A stretch of 20,155 nt of DNA from Solirubrobacteraceae bacterium. GTDB lineage: Bacteria > Actinomycetota > Thermoleophilia > Solirubrobacterales > Solirubrobacteraceae. Positions 1 to 6,978 of the stretch are shown here, one piece after another; the first letter of the stretch is position 1, and the number at the start of each line of letters is the position of its first letter. Both the position numbers and the translations under genes were made by a program. The stretch spans positions 1 through 20,155 of the forward strand of contig JAEMSV010000068.1 of the NCBI GenBank assembly GCA_016462625.1, read 5' to 3'. The notes beneath the pieces are model-generated. The model was not told where the DNA came from, did no database searches, and saw only the letters and a list, made by a program, of their open reading frames with translations.

Positions 1-1240
1 GCACCGGTTCGGGCTCGGGATCGACCGCAGGCGCCTCGGGCTCGGACTCCGGCTCGGGCTCACCTGTGACGGGGGCTTCGGGCGGCGTGCCCGGATCGGT
101 CGCCGGGGGCTCGGTGCTCGCAGGCGCGTCCGGCACGGCCGGGTCCGTCCCGCGGAGGATCTCCTGGGCGTTGGAGACACCGTCGCCGTCGCTGTCGGCA
201 TCGCCATCGCCGACGCCGCCGGTGGCGGCCGCACCAGGATTCAGGCCCAGCGTGAGCTCCGCGGCGTTCGGGATGCCGTCGCCGTCGGTGTCGGTGTCGC
301 CGTCCGAGACGCCGTTGCCCGCCGAGTCCGCGTTGTCCGGCTGGAGGTCGAGGCCGAGCTCGACGAGCGTGGGAAGACGATCGCCGTCGTGGTCGTCCTG
401 ACCGTCGGACACACCGTCGCCGTTGGAGTCCGAGGCCCACGCCTGGATGGCGAGGCGGTCCTCGATCGCGTTCGGCACGCCGTCGCCGTCCGTGTCATCG
501 TCCCCGTCCGAGCGGCCGTTCTTGTCGCTGTCCGCGACGCGCGGGTCGAGGTTGACGTGGAACTCCGTCAGATTCCGCACGCCGTCGCGGTCCAAGTCGC
601 GCGCGGCGTCCGCCGCCCGCATGGGATCGAGGCCGTACGTCGCCTCCCAGCCATCCGGCATCGCGTCGTTGTCCGTATCGGCCTTGTTCGGGTTGGTGCC
701 GAGCCGCTGCTCGTTGAAGTCGTTGAGGGTGTCGCCGTCGGAGTCGACGGTCGTGCGCAGGGCGTCCGTCCGCGCCGTCTCCGGGGCGCCGGCCTCGCGG
801 CTGTCGCCAGTCTCCACCGCGCGCGGCGTGTCCTGCACCGGCGGCGTGACGGCTGCGACGGGCGACTGAGTCACGGCCGGAATGGGCGTGAGCGCCGAGT
901 CCGCGCCCGTTGCGGCCACTGGGCGCGAGCTCAGGCTGGCGATCGGGCTGACGCTCAGGGGCGAGCCGAGCTGCGGCGTCGCGCCCACCTGGGGGGCGGG
1001 GAGCACGAGCGTGCTCTGCTCGTCGCCGCTGTTGCCATCAGACCACCCGCGGAAGCTGAGGACGTCGCGATTGAGCGCGCCGAGCGAGCCGCCGATCATC
1101 GCGAGCGAGACGAGCAGACCGGCCGCCATCGGGGCATGACGGCGGGTAAAGGACGTGCGATCGCGCGGCGATGCACCTCCAAGTCGACCATCCGTCCGCC
1201 GTGGGGGCGCGTCCGCCACCCGTTGTCCGTCTCTGCTCAC
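1..1240 (-). CDS. Membrane-anchored protein with thrombospondin type-3-like Ca2+-binding repeats (C-terminus beyond window)
   Basis: The minus-strand frame stays open to the left edge, giving 413 codons of a partial protein. A short basic N-terminus is followed by one hydrophobic segment (about residues 38-55, AAGLLVSLAMIGGSLGAL), which fits a signal-anchor. A Pro/Ala/Ser linker comes next. From about residue 160 there are repeated Asp-rich motifs (DSDGD, DTDND, DLDRDG, DTDGDG, DSDGDG), each followed by helix-like N-x-x-E segments and LG-x-(N/D)P turns. This is the layout of thrombospondin type-3/EF-like calcium repeats in bacterial surface proteins. The visible end is a Pro/Glu/Asp-rich stretch. 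The GTG at 1240 is the first start after an in-frame stop at 1280-1282 and sits 6 bases after a -10-like GATGTT. ATG at 1129 is the alternative but would cut the basic N-terminus. The role is inferred: an extracytoplasmic calcium-stabilised stalk or adhesin. Partner and export route cannot be read. Confidence 0.8.
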   Translation of the reverse strand, partial: MSRDGQRVADAPPRRTDGRLGGASPRDRTSFTRRHAPMAAGLLVSLAMIGGSLGALNRDVLSFRGWSDGNSGDEQSTLVLPAPQVGATPQLGSPLSVSPIASLSSRPVAATGADSALTPIPAVTQSPVAAVTPPVQDTPRAVETGDSREAGAPETARTDALRTTVDSDGDTLNDFNEQRLGTNPNKADTDNDAMPDGWEATYGLDPMRAADAARDLDRDGVRNLTEFHVNLDPRVADSDKNGRSDGDDDTDGDGVPNAIEDRLAIQAWASDSNGDGVSDGQDDHDGDRLPTLVELGLDLQPDNADSAGNGVSDGDTDTDGDGIPNAAELTLGLNPGAAATGGVGDGDADSDGDGVSNAQEILRGTDPAVPDAPASTEPPATDPGTPPEAPVTGEPEPESEPEAPAVDPEPEPV

Positions 1241-1246
1241 AGAGAG

Positions 1247-1275
1247 AACATCGACCGAAAGCGCCCGTGGGACAA
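1247..1275 (-). promoter_or_regulatory. Candidate promoter for the Ca2+-repeat protein gene
   Basis: On the minus strand, TTGTCC (1275-1270, 4 of 6 to TTGACA) is followed after 17 bases by GATGTT (1252-1247) and after 6 more bases by the GTG start at 1240. This would give a leaderless message. It is an assignment by eye. Confidence 0.4.
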
Positions 1276-1297
1276 GGCTCTATGTGCCACGTCCCAC
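1267..1297. repeat. Inverted repeat GTGGGAC-N17-GTCCCAC, possible operator
   Basis: There are two perfect 7-bp arms at 1267-1273 and 1291-1297, with a related GTGCCAC at 1284-1290. The left arm overlaps the candidate -35 of the Ca2+-repeat gene, which is where a repressor or activator site would sit. The 1241-1382 gap otherwise shows no coding potential and no T-tracted terminator for the upstream PucR-type gene. Confidence 0.35.
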
Positions 1298-1382
1298 ACC
1301 TTGTTTTCCGGTGCGACCGCCGACATTAGCCCTTGCTGCAACGGCGGGAAAACGTGGCGCATATACGCTCTACCGAACAGGT

Positions 1383-2651
1383 TTATGAACGGTTCTTCGC
1401 AGCGCGAGAAACGCGGCCGCCGACCGTTCCGGACTCGGTCGCGGGGCCACCCGGTGCGGCCACGCCGAGGACCCGCATCGCCTTCAGGCCGAGGGACAGC
1501 TTCTCGCGCCCGTCCGTCGAGCCGACGTCGAGGCCGGAGAGCTCGCGGACCCGCTCGAGGCGGTAGCGGATGGTGTGGCGGTGGGTGAAGAGCTTCTGGG
1601 CCGTGCCCGCGACGTTGCCGTCGTTGTCGAGGAACGCCGCGACGGTCTGCACGAGGTCGGTGTCGTACTGATCGTCGTAGGCGACGAGCGGCTCGACGGT
1701 CTCCGCGTAGAAGCGCTGCAGCTCGGCGGGATCCTCGCTCATCGCCGACAGCAGCAGCCGGTAGGCGCCCGTCTCCTCGAAGGCCAGGATCGGGTGGTCG
1801 GGGTCGCCCTCGGCGACGTTCGCCGCCAGGAGCGCCTCGTTGCCCGCCCGGTGCAGATCGGCGATGTCGGCCGCCAGGCGGCTGCGACCAACGGTGAAGC
1901 CGTTCCCCGGCAGGCTCGCCTCCAGCTCGCGCAGGACCGCCTCGCCCGTCCGGCCGGCGACCTCCTGGTCCCCGCCGGGCACGAGGACGACGATCTCGGC
2001 CGCGGGGGTCTCCCGATCGGCGTGCGCGGCGACGGTCGTCCCGACCACGGCCCGGGCGCCGCGCTCGACGGCCGCGAGCACGCGGGCGCGCCAGCCGTCC
2101 TCGGTCGGCGCCATGCAGTGGGCCCGAGCAACGAGGATCGACGAGCCCGCCGAAAGGTCGAGTCCGAGCTCCGCGGCCTGGGCGACCTGCTCGTCACGGT
2201 CCGGCGGCGGGCCGCTCAGCACCGCGTGCAGGAAGCCGGTCGCCGCCTCCTGCGAGGCCCGCTCGGGCGCACGCAGACGCTCGACCTCCGACGCGATCAG
2301 CGTGGTCACGAGCCGCAGGAGCGCGGATGCCGGCTCGCGCGGCCCGCGCAGCCGAAGCTCGCCGACCACGTCGTCGGCCACGCGCAGTTCGACCGTCCGG
2401 ACCCCGCGCGCGAGCTCGCCGAGCGCGCGCTCGTCTGCGGTGGACCGTGCCGCGACGGCCAGGACCGCACCAGCGCGGTCGCTCGCCATGAGGCTCATTC
2501 CGAGCGCCTTGGCCGCAGCACGGACGACCTCGGGCAGACCGGCACCGGACTCGACCGCATCGGTCATCGCGCCGAGCGCGTGAAGGTCCCCTCCGGCGGG
2601 CGTGGATTCGGGCTCGGCAGCCGTGCCGATCTCCTGCGCGGGTACGGACAT
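1383..2651 (-). CDS. PucR/CdaR-family transcriptional regulator
   Basis: This 422-residue protein carries the C-terminal PucR-type helix-turn-helix (HTH_30) at about residues 334-375. The recognisable core is TVAAFLDNDGNVAGTAQKLFTHRHT followed by IRYRLERVRELSGLD (the motif is split here for length). Residues about 28-125 look like a GAF-like sensory region, and 160-300 match the middle domain of CdaR/PucR proteins (VGRSRLAADIADLHRA). The family contains activators of purine, sugar-acid and amino-acid catabolic genes. The ligand here cannot be read from sequence. ATG 2651 is chosen over upstream in-frame starts because the longer frame runs through the neighbouring membrane-protein gene, and because a TACACT lies 9 bases upstream of this ATG. 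It lies 53 bases after the membrane-protein operon, same strand. The target could be itself or the adjacent Ca2+-repeat gene; that is inference. Confidence 0.87.
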   Translation of the reverse strand: MSVPAQEIGTAAEPESTPAGGDLHALGAMTDAVESGAGLPEVVRAAAKALGMSLMASDRAGAVLAVAARSTADERALGELARGVRTVELRVADDVVGELRLRGPREPASALLRLVTTLIASEVERLRAPERASQEAATGFLHAVLSGPPPDRDEQVAQAAELGLDLSAGSSILVARAHCMAPTEDGWRARVLAAVERGARAVVGTTVAAHADRETPAAEIVVLVPGGDQEVAGRTGEAVLRELEASLPGNGFTVGRSRLAADIADLHRAGNEALLAANVAEGDPDHPILAFEETGAYRLLLSAMSEDPAELQRFYAETVEPLVAYDDQYDTDLVQTVAAFLDNDGNVAGTAQKLFTHRHTIRYRLERVRELSGLDVGSTDGREKLSLGLKAMRVLGVAAPGGPATESGTVGGRVSRAAKNRS

Positions 2652-2660
2652 GAAGGGCGA

Positions 2661-2666
2661 AGTGTA
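2661..2666 (-). promoter_or_regulatory. -10 element (TACACT) of the PucR-family gene
   Basis: TACACT lies 9 bases before the ATG on the minus strand. No Shine-Dalgarno is visible, so a leaderless or nearly leaderless transcript is likely. No convincing -35 is seen. Confidence 0.45.
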
Positions 2667-2704
2667 GGGCTGCGGCGCCGATGTCGACCGGCGGCGCCCC
2701 GGCA

Positions 2705-2929
2705 TTACGCCGCTATCCGGTCCCAGTAGTACGCGATCAGCGCGCCGCCCAGTGCCCCGATCACCAGCAGCGTGGCGAGCACGTACAGCGTCAGGAAGGA
2801 CGCCGCGACCCGCTCCCAGATGCGGCTGTAGGACTGCCAGGCGGGCACCACGAGCAGGCCGACCCAGGCCCCAAGCGTGACCGCCAGCGAGGCGCCGGCG
2901 ACGCAGTAGATGATCGTCTCGTTGCTCAT
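2705..2929 (-). CDS. Small two-helix membrane protein (74 aa), function unknown
   Basis: This short protein has two hydrophobic segments, about residues 6-28 (IIYCVAGASLAVTLGAWVGL) and 46-68 (LTLYVLATLLVIGALGGALI), joined by an aromatic/charged loop (WQSYSRIWERV). The ATG overlaps the stop of the DedA-PAP2 gene as ATGA, so it is probably translated by coupling to that gene and should be made in a fixed ratio with it. That arrangement suggests an accessory subunit of, or a partner for, the DedA-PAP2 protein; this is inference from context only. I do not recognise a family. It is the last gene of the metG-to-ispE operon, and the PucR-type gene begins 53 bases further on. Confidence 0.75.
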   Translation of the reverse strand: MSNETIIYCVAGASLAVTLGAWVGLLVVPAWQSYSRIWERVAASFLTLYVLATLLVIGALGGALIAYYWDRIAA

Positions 2930-4494
2930 GACCCGTCGGGCTGCTGATTCTGGCGGATGTGGGTGACGACGAGCGCGACGGCAGCACACGCCGCGAAGAT
3001 CGCGGCGGCCTGTGCCCACCCCGCCGAGACATCGGACAGGTAGTGCACGCCGAGGTACACCCGCGTCAGGCCGACGATAGCGGCGAACACGATCGCCCCG
3101 ACGATCACCGCCACCCGCCCGGCCAGCCACGGAACCGCACGGGCCAGCGCGACCGCGAGCACGATCCACACGATCGCGTGCGCGGCGTGCGCGGACGGGA
3201 AGGACGAGCCGGCGGCATCCACCAGCCCACCGGCCGGCCGGGGCCGGTCGACCGCGGCCTTGGTCGCGTGGACGGCGGCCTGCGAGAGCGCCAGCCCGAT
3301 CACGACGACCGCCGCCTCGGGCACGTGGCGGCGGGCGATGAGCACGCCGGCGGCGACCAGCGTCGCGACGCCGACGACGCCGAAGCTCCCGAACCACGTG
3401 ACGATCTCCGCGGCGTCGACGCCCGCCGCCGTCCGCAACCGGAGCGCCGCGTCCGCCGCCCACTGGTCGCCGAACGCGAGGGCCTGCTTGGTCACCACGA
3501 CGAGGTATTCGATGAAGACGAACGCGCCCACGGCGAGGATCGCCATCACTGTGGTGAACTCCAGCCCCAGTCCGCCCGGCGTGACGCGCTGGATGGCAAA
3601 CCAGACCGGACCGCGGAGCCGCTTCGCGACTGGCACCACGATCCGGAACACAGCGAACCGGACCGCCGGGGCGAACGGCTTCAGCAACGGCCGCTCGGCC
3701 TGCTCGTGCAGGAACCCGCGGGCCTCGGCCCGGCCCTGCTCGTCGCGCAGCTGGCGGTAGAGCAGGACGATCCCGATCGTCACCACGATGACGGTGCCGA
3801 GGGCGAACGCCCCCTGGCTCGCGTAGGTCGCGACGCGGTCGAAGCTCTGCCAGAAGACGTAGCCGAGGATGGTGAACGTCGCGGCCCACAGCCCGGCTCC
3901 GAGGATGTCGTAGGGCAGGAATCGCCGGTACGGCATGTGCGATGCCCCGAGGACGAAGGGCGCGACCGCGCGCACGACACCGACGAAGCGCCCGATCAGG
4001 ATCGTCGTCCCGCCGCGCCGCTCGAGGAACTTCTCGACGTGCAGCAGCCGCTCCTCGGTGATCTGCACCCGCGGGCCGTGCCTGAGGAGGAAGTCGCGAC
4101 CGAGCCGCTTGCCGAGCATGAAGGAGACGGTGTCGCCGGCGACCGCCGAGACCCAGACGATGAGGATCAGCGGTCCGAGGCGGATCTCGCCCTGCCCCGC
4201 GATGACGCCGCCGACGATCATGATCGTCTCGCCCGGGGCGATGAGCCCGACGAACGCGCCGGTCTCGAGGAACGCACCGGCCGCGACCAGGATGTAGGTG
4301 TACGGGCCGAGCGCCTGGCCGAGGTCGGCGATCAGCTTCTTGATGTTCGGCAGCTCGAAGAGCCCGAGGCCGTAGGCGAGCGCGACGAGGACGACCGCGG
4401 CGAGCAGCAGCGCCTGGGTGCGCGTCAACCTGCGGCGGACGGCGATCCCGAAGGCGGTGCCCGCAGCGGCCGCGGCCAGCCAGAGCGGCTTCAC
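2926..4494 (-). CDS. DedA (VTT-domain) – PAP2 phosphatase fusion membrane protein
   Basis: This 522-residue polytopic membrane protein has two recognisable halves. Residues about 45-250 are a DedA/SNARE-associated domain: the FLE..AFVGLIAPGE motif (75-89) and GRFVGVVRAVAPFVLG (168-183) with the conserved arginines. Residues about 310-510 are a PAP2-type phosphatase with all three motif blocks: K412-x5-RP around DRPRP (416-420), PSAH (433-436, with Ala where PSGH is commoner), and R478-x5-H484-x3-D488. DedA proteins include undecaprenyl-phosphate translocases (UptA type), and PAP2 proteins include undecaprenyl-pyrophosphate phosphatases (PgpB type). A combined lipid-carrier recycling role is therefore plausible but inferred. 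The start is GTG, overlapping the ispE stop as GTGA. Its own stop overlaps the next ATG. A phosphatidyl-lipid phosphatase/scramblase is the main alternative. Confidence 0.9.
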   Translation of the reverse strand: MKPLWLAAAAAGTAFGIAVRRRLTRTQALLLAAVVLVALAYGLGLFELPNIKKLIADLGQALGPYTYILVAAGAFLETGAFVGLIAPGETIMIVGGVIAGQGEIRLGPLILIVWVSAVAGDTVSFMLGKRLGRDFLLRHGPRVQITEERLLHVEKFLERRGGTTILIGRFVGVVRAVAPFVLGASHMPYRRFLPYDILGAGLWAATFTILGYVFWQSFDRVATYASQGAFALGTVIVVTIGIVLLYRQLRDEQGRAEARGFLHEQAERPLLKPFAPAVRFAVFRIVVPVAKRLRGPVWFAIQRVTPGGLGLEFTTVMAILAVGAFVFIEYLVVVTKQALAFGDQWAADAALRLRTAAGVDAAEIVTWFGSFGVVGVATLVAAGVLIARRHVPEAAVVVIGLALSQAAVHATKAAVDRPRPAGGLVDAAGSSFPSAHAAHAIVWIVLAVALARAVPWLAGRVAVIVGAIVFAAIVGLTRVYLGVHYLSDVSAGWAQAAAIFAACAAVALVVTHIRQNQQPDGS

Positions 4495-5396
4495 GGCTCG
4501 CGGACCTCACCCGGGACGGGAACGCGCATCGCCGGGTCGGCGCCGAGGAGCCGGGCGCCGGAGATGCCCTCGGGCCAGTCCGCCAGCTCCCCGAGGACGG
4601 GCGCCCAGTCGACGTCGGACGGGAAGAGCCCGACCACGGTCGGGCCTGATCCGGAGACGAAGGCGTGCTCGGCGCCAGCGTCCTGGAGCGCGTCGAGCGC
4701 CGTTGCGATCTGCGGGCAGAGCCGGATGGCCGCCGCCTGCAGGTCGTTGGCCATGAGGCCCGCCGTCAGCACACCCTCGCCCTGCTCGGCCGCGATGACC
4801 CGGGCGCGCAGCTCCGCGAGCTCCTCGGCCGTCCGCGCCTCCCCGGCCCGGTCGAGCTCGGAGTAGACCGCGCCCGCGCTCAGCTGGGCGTCGAGCGGCA
4901 GGACGACGACGGCGCGCGGCTCGGTGACGGCGTGGCGCGTCAGCCGCTCGCCGGCGCCCTCGGCGAGGACGCGGCCGCCGTGCACCTGGCTCGGGACGTC
5001 GGCGCCGAGCGGTCCGGCGATGCGCTCCAGGAGCTCGGGATCGTCGACGCCCGCCGCTGCCGCGACGAGCCGCAGCGCGGCCGCCGCGTCGGCGGATCCG
5101 CCCGCCATCCCCCCGGCGACCGGGATGCGCTTCGTGATGGTCAGGCGGACCGGCGGCCCGTCCCAACCCGTCTCGGCGCGAAAGGCCTGCAGCGCCGTTC
5201 CGGCGAGGTTCGGCCCGTCCACGCCCGGGCAGATCACCTCGTCCTGACCCTCCCCCGGGGTCAGCGCGACGGTGTCGTGCAGGCTCACGGAGTCCATGAC
5301 CGTCACCAGCTCATGCCGCCCGTCCGCGCGGGTCGGCCCGACGTACAGGCAGAGGTTCACCTTGGCCGGCGCCATGCACCACCACGCCTGCGTCAT
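4491..5396 (-). CDS. ispE: 4-diphosphocytidyl-2-C-methyl-D-erythritol kinase
   Basis: IspE phosphorylates CDP-methylerythritol with ATP in the MEP route to isoprenoid precursors. The 301-residue length is normal for the family. Visible motifs are PAKVNL (10-15) with the conserved Lys, the DGRHEL segment (25-30), the GHMP-kinase ATP loop PVAGGMAGGSADAAAAL (92-108), GADVP with the catalytic-region Asp, and the C-terminal GHMP motif VSGSGPTVVGLF. The ATG at 5396 overlaps the rsmA stop (ATGA). A second in-frame ATG at 5375 (MAPAKVNL) is possible, but the coupled start is preferred. The longer open frame upstream runs through rsmA and is not real. The rsmA-ispE order is common in bacteria. The next gene starts in its stop codon (GTGA). 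Confidence 0.96.
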   Translation of the reverse strand: MTQAWWCMAPAKVNLCLYVGPTRADGRHELVTVMDSVSLHDTVALTPGEGQDEVICPGVDGPNLAGTALQAFRAETGWDGPPVRLTITKRIPVAGGMAGGSADAAAALRLVAAAAGVDDPELLERIAGPLGADVPSQVHGGRVLAEGAGERLTRHAVTEPRAVVVLPLDAQLSAGAVYSELDRAGEARTAEELAELRARVIAAEQGEGVLTAGLMANDLQAAAIRLCPQIATALDALQDAGAEHAFVSGSGPTVVGLFPSDVDWAPVLGELADWPEGISGARLLGADPAMRVPVPGEVREP

Positions 5397-6223
5397 CGCA
5401 ACGCCTCGAACAGCGCGGTGAACTGCTCGGGCGACAGCCGCTCGGCGCGCGCGTCGGCGGGCAGCCCGAGCTCCTCCAATGCGGGGCGGACCCGCTCGCG
5501 GATGTCCTTGTCGAACCGCCCCGACAGCGACAGCGACTTCGCCAGCGCCTTGCGCCGGTGGGAGAACCCCGCGGAGACGAGCGCACGCAGCTTCGGGTCG
5601 GCGGGCGGCCGGACCCGCTTCAGGCCGACGAGCACCGAGTCGACGTTCGGGACCGGCTTGAAGACTGAGCGCGAAACGGATCGGAGCACCTTGACCTCGC
5701 AGCACAGCTGCGCGAGCACGGACGGGGCGCCGTAGGCCGATGTTCCCGGCTTGGCGGCGAAGCGCTCGCCGACCTCCTTCTGCACCATCGCGACCCAACG
5801 GTCGACACTCGGCAGGTCCTCGACGCTGCGCAGGATCGCGGTGGCGGCGATCCCGTACGGGAGGTTCGCGACGACCGCCGTCGGCGCCGGGTCGAGCGCG
5901 GTGAGGTCGAGGCGGAGCGCGTCGCCGATGTGCAGCGTCACGTTGTCGAAGGGGGCGAGCGCGTCGCCCAGGGGCTCCTCCAGCGACCGGTCGATCTCGA
6001 CGACGTGCAGATGCCCGACGCGCGGGGCGAGATGCTCGGACAGCACGCCGAGCCCACCGCCGATCTCCAGCACGACGTCGTCGTCGCGCAGCTCGGCGGC
6101 GCGCTCGATCACCCCGAGGATGTTCGAGTCGACCAGGAAGTTCTGCCCCAGGTCGTGCTTCGGGCGGACCCCGAACGCCTGCATGCGGCGCAGGCTCGGC
6201 TGGGTGGGCTGCTGGTCGGTCAC
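5393..6223 (-). CDS. rsmA: 16S rRNA dimethyladenosine transferase
   Basis: RsmA (KsgA) dimethylates two adjacent adenosines near the 3' end of 16S rRNA during 30S maturation. The 276-residue protein shows the N-terminal LGQNFL signature (25-30), SAM motif I EIGGGLG (53-59), the acidic residue after strand 2 (VVEID, 74-78), the catalytic NLPYGIA (120-126) and the FKPVPNVDS block (188-196) typical of KsgA/Dim1 enzymes. The start is the GTG at 6223 that overlaps the tatD stop (GTGA). An adjacent GTG at 6226 is equally possible, and the longer upstream frame overlaps tatD. It sits in the tatD-rsmA-ispE chain; loss of RsmA in other bacteria gives kasugamycin resistance. Confidence 0.96.
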   Translation of the reverse strand: MTDQQPTQPSLRRMQAFGVRPKHDLGQNFLVDSNILGVIERAAELRDDDVVLEIGGGLGVLSEHLAPRVGHLHVVEIDRSLEEPLGDALAPFDNVTLHIGDALRLDLTALDPAPTAVVANLPYGIAATAILRSVEDLPSVDRWVAMVQKEVGERFAAKPGTSAYGAPSVLAQLCCEVKVLRSVSRSVFKPVPNVDSVLVGLKRVRPPADPKLRALVSAGFSHRRKALAKSLSLSGRFDKDIRERVRPALEELGLPADARAERLSPEQFTALFEALR

Positions 6224-6969
6224 CACCCGAAGAGGGTCGCGGCGTTGCGCTCCACGGCGGCTTCGAGCTCGGCGTACGTCTCGTCGCGCCGCTCGCACAG
6301 GAACTGCGCGGTGTGCGTCACGAACGCGGGTTGGTTGCGCTCCTTGCGGACGGCCTGCGCCGTGAGATAGGGCGCGTCGGTCTCAACCAGGATGCGGTCG
6401 GCGGGCACACGCGCAGCGGCGTCGGCCAGCTCGGCGTTCGCCTTGTACGTCACATTCCCCGCGAAGCTGATCCACCATCCCTGCTCGAGGCACTCGTCGA
6501 GCCGGTCCGGCATGGAGAAGCAGTGCATGATCACCGTGACGCCGTCGGCGCGCTCGCGGAGCGTCGCGATCGTGTCGTCGTCCGCGGCACGCGTGTGGAT
6601 GATCAGCGGCTTGCCGGTGTCCCGCGCCAGCTCGATGTGCGCGTGGAACGCGTGCGCCTGCGCCTCGGGCGACGTGGTGTCACGGAAGTAGTCCAGGCCG
6701 GTCTCGCCGATCGCGCGGCACTTCGGGTGCTCGGCGAGCGTGCGCAGCCGCTCGAGCGCGGTGTCGTCGAAGTCCTCGGCCATGTTGGGATGGCGGCCCA
6801 GCGCGCAGTAGACCTCCTCGAACGCCTCGGCCGACGCGATCGCCTGCGGCCAGGTCTCCTCGTCCATCCCCACCGTGAGGATGCGGCGAACGCCCGCATC
6901 CCGCGCCGCGGCGACGAGCTCCTCGTCGGGCGGCGCGCAGCTCGACAGGTGCGTGTGGGAGTCGATCAC
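6220..6969 (-). CDS. tatD: TatD-family metal-dependent hydrolase (DNase)
   Basis: This 249-residue TIM-barrel amidohydrolase-superfamily protein has all the expected metal ligands: H5 and H7 in DSHTHL, E89 in IGETGLDYF, H125 in IIHTRAADDD, H149 in VIMHCFS, and D198 in LVETDAPYLT. TatD proteins act as 3'-5' DNases/RNases in DNA repair and turnover; the physiological substrate here is not readable. The start codon is GTG at 6969, 9 bases after the metG stop, so it is very probably cotranscribed with metG. The metG-tatD-rsmA-ispE order is a well-known conserved block. No Shine-Dalgarno is visible ahead of the GTG. Confidence 0.95.
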   Translation of the reverse strand: MIDSHTHLSSCAPPDEELVAAARDAGVRRILTVGMDEETWPQAIASAEAFEEVYCALGRHPNMAEDFDDTALERLRTLAEHPKCRAIGETGLDYFRDTTSPEAQAHAFHAHIELARDTGKPLIIHTRAADDDTIATLRERADGVTVIMHCFSMPDRLDECLEQGWWISFAGNVTYKANAELADAAARVPADRILVETDAPYLTAQAVRKERNQPAFVTHTAQFLCERRDETYAELEAAVERNAATLFGW

Positions 6970-6978
6970 GGCTGGCGG

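Noticed and set aside
1274..1295. Possible sigma-54 promoter (TGGCAC ... TTG) in the minus strand upstream of the Ca2+-repeat gene
   Set aside because: The -12 GC is missing at the right spacing, and sigma-54 is generally absent from actinobacteria.
1575..5735. Long plus-strand open frames (hundreds of codons) opposite the minus-strand genes
   Set aside because: They are antisense shadows produced by GC-rich codon use. Their products are Arg/Ala/Asp-rich and low complexity, and the opposite strand encodes clear families throughout.
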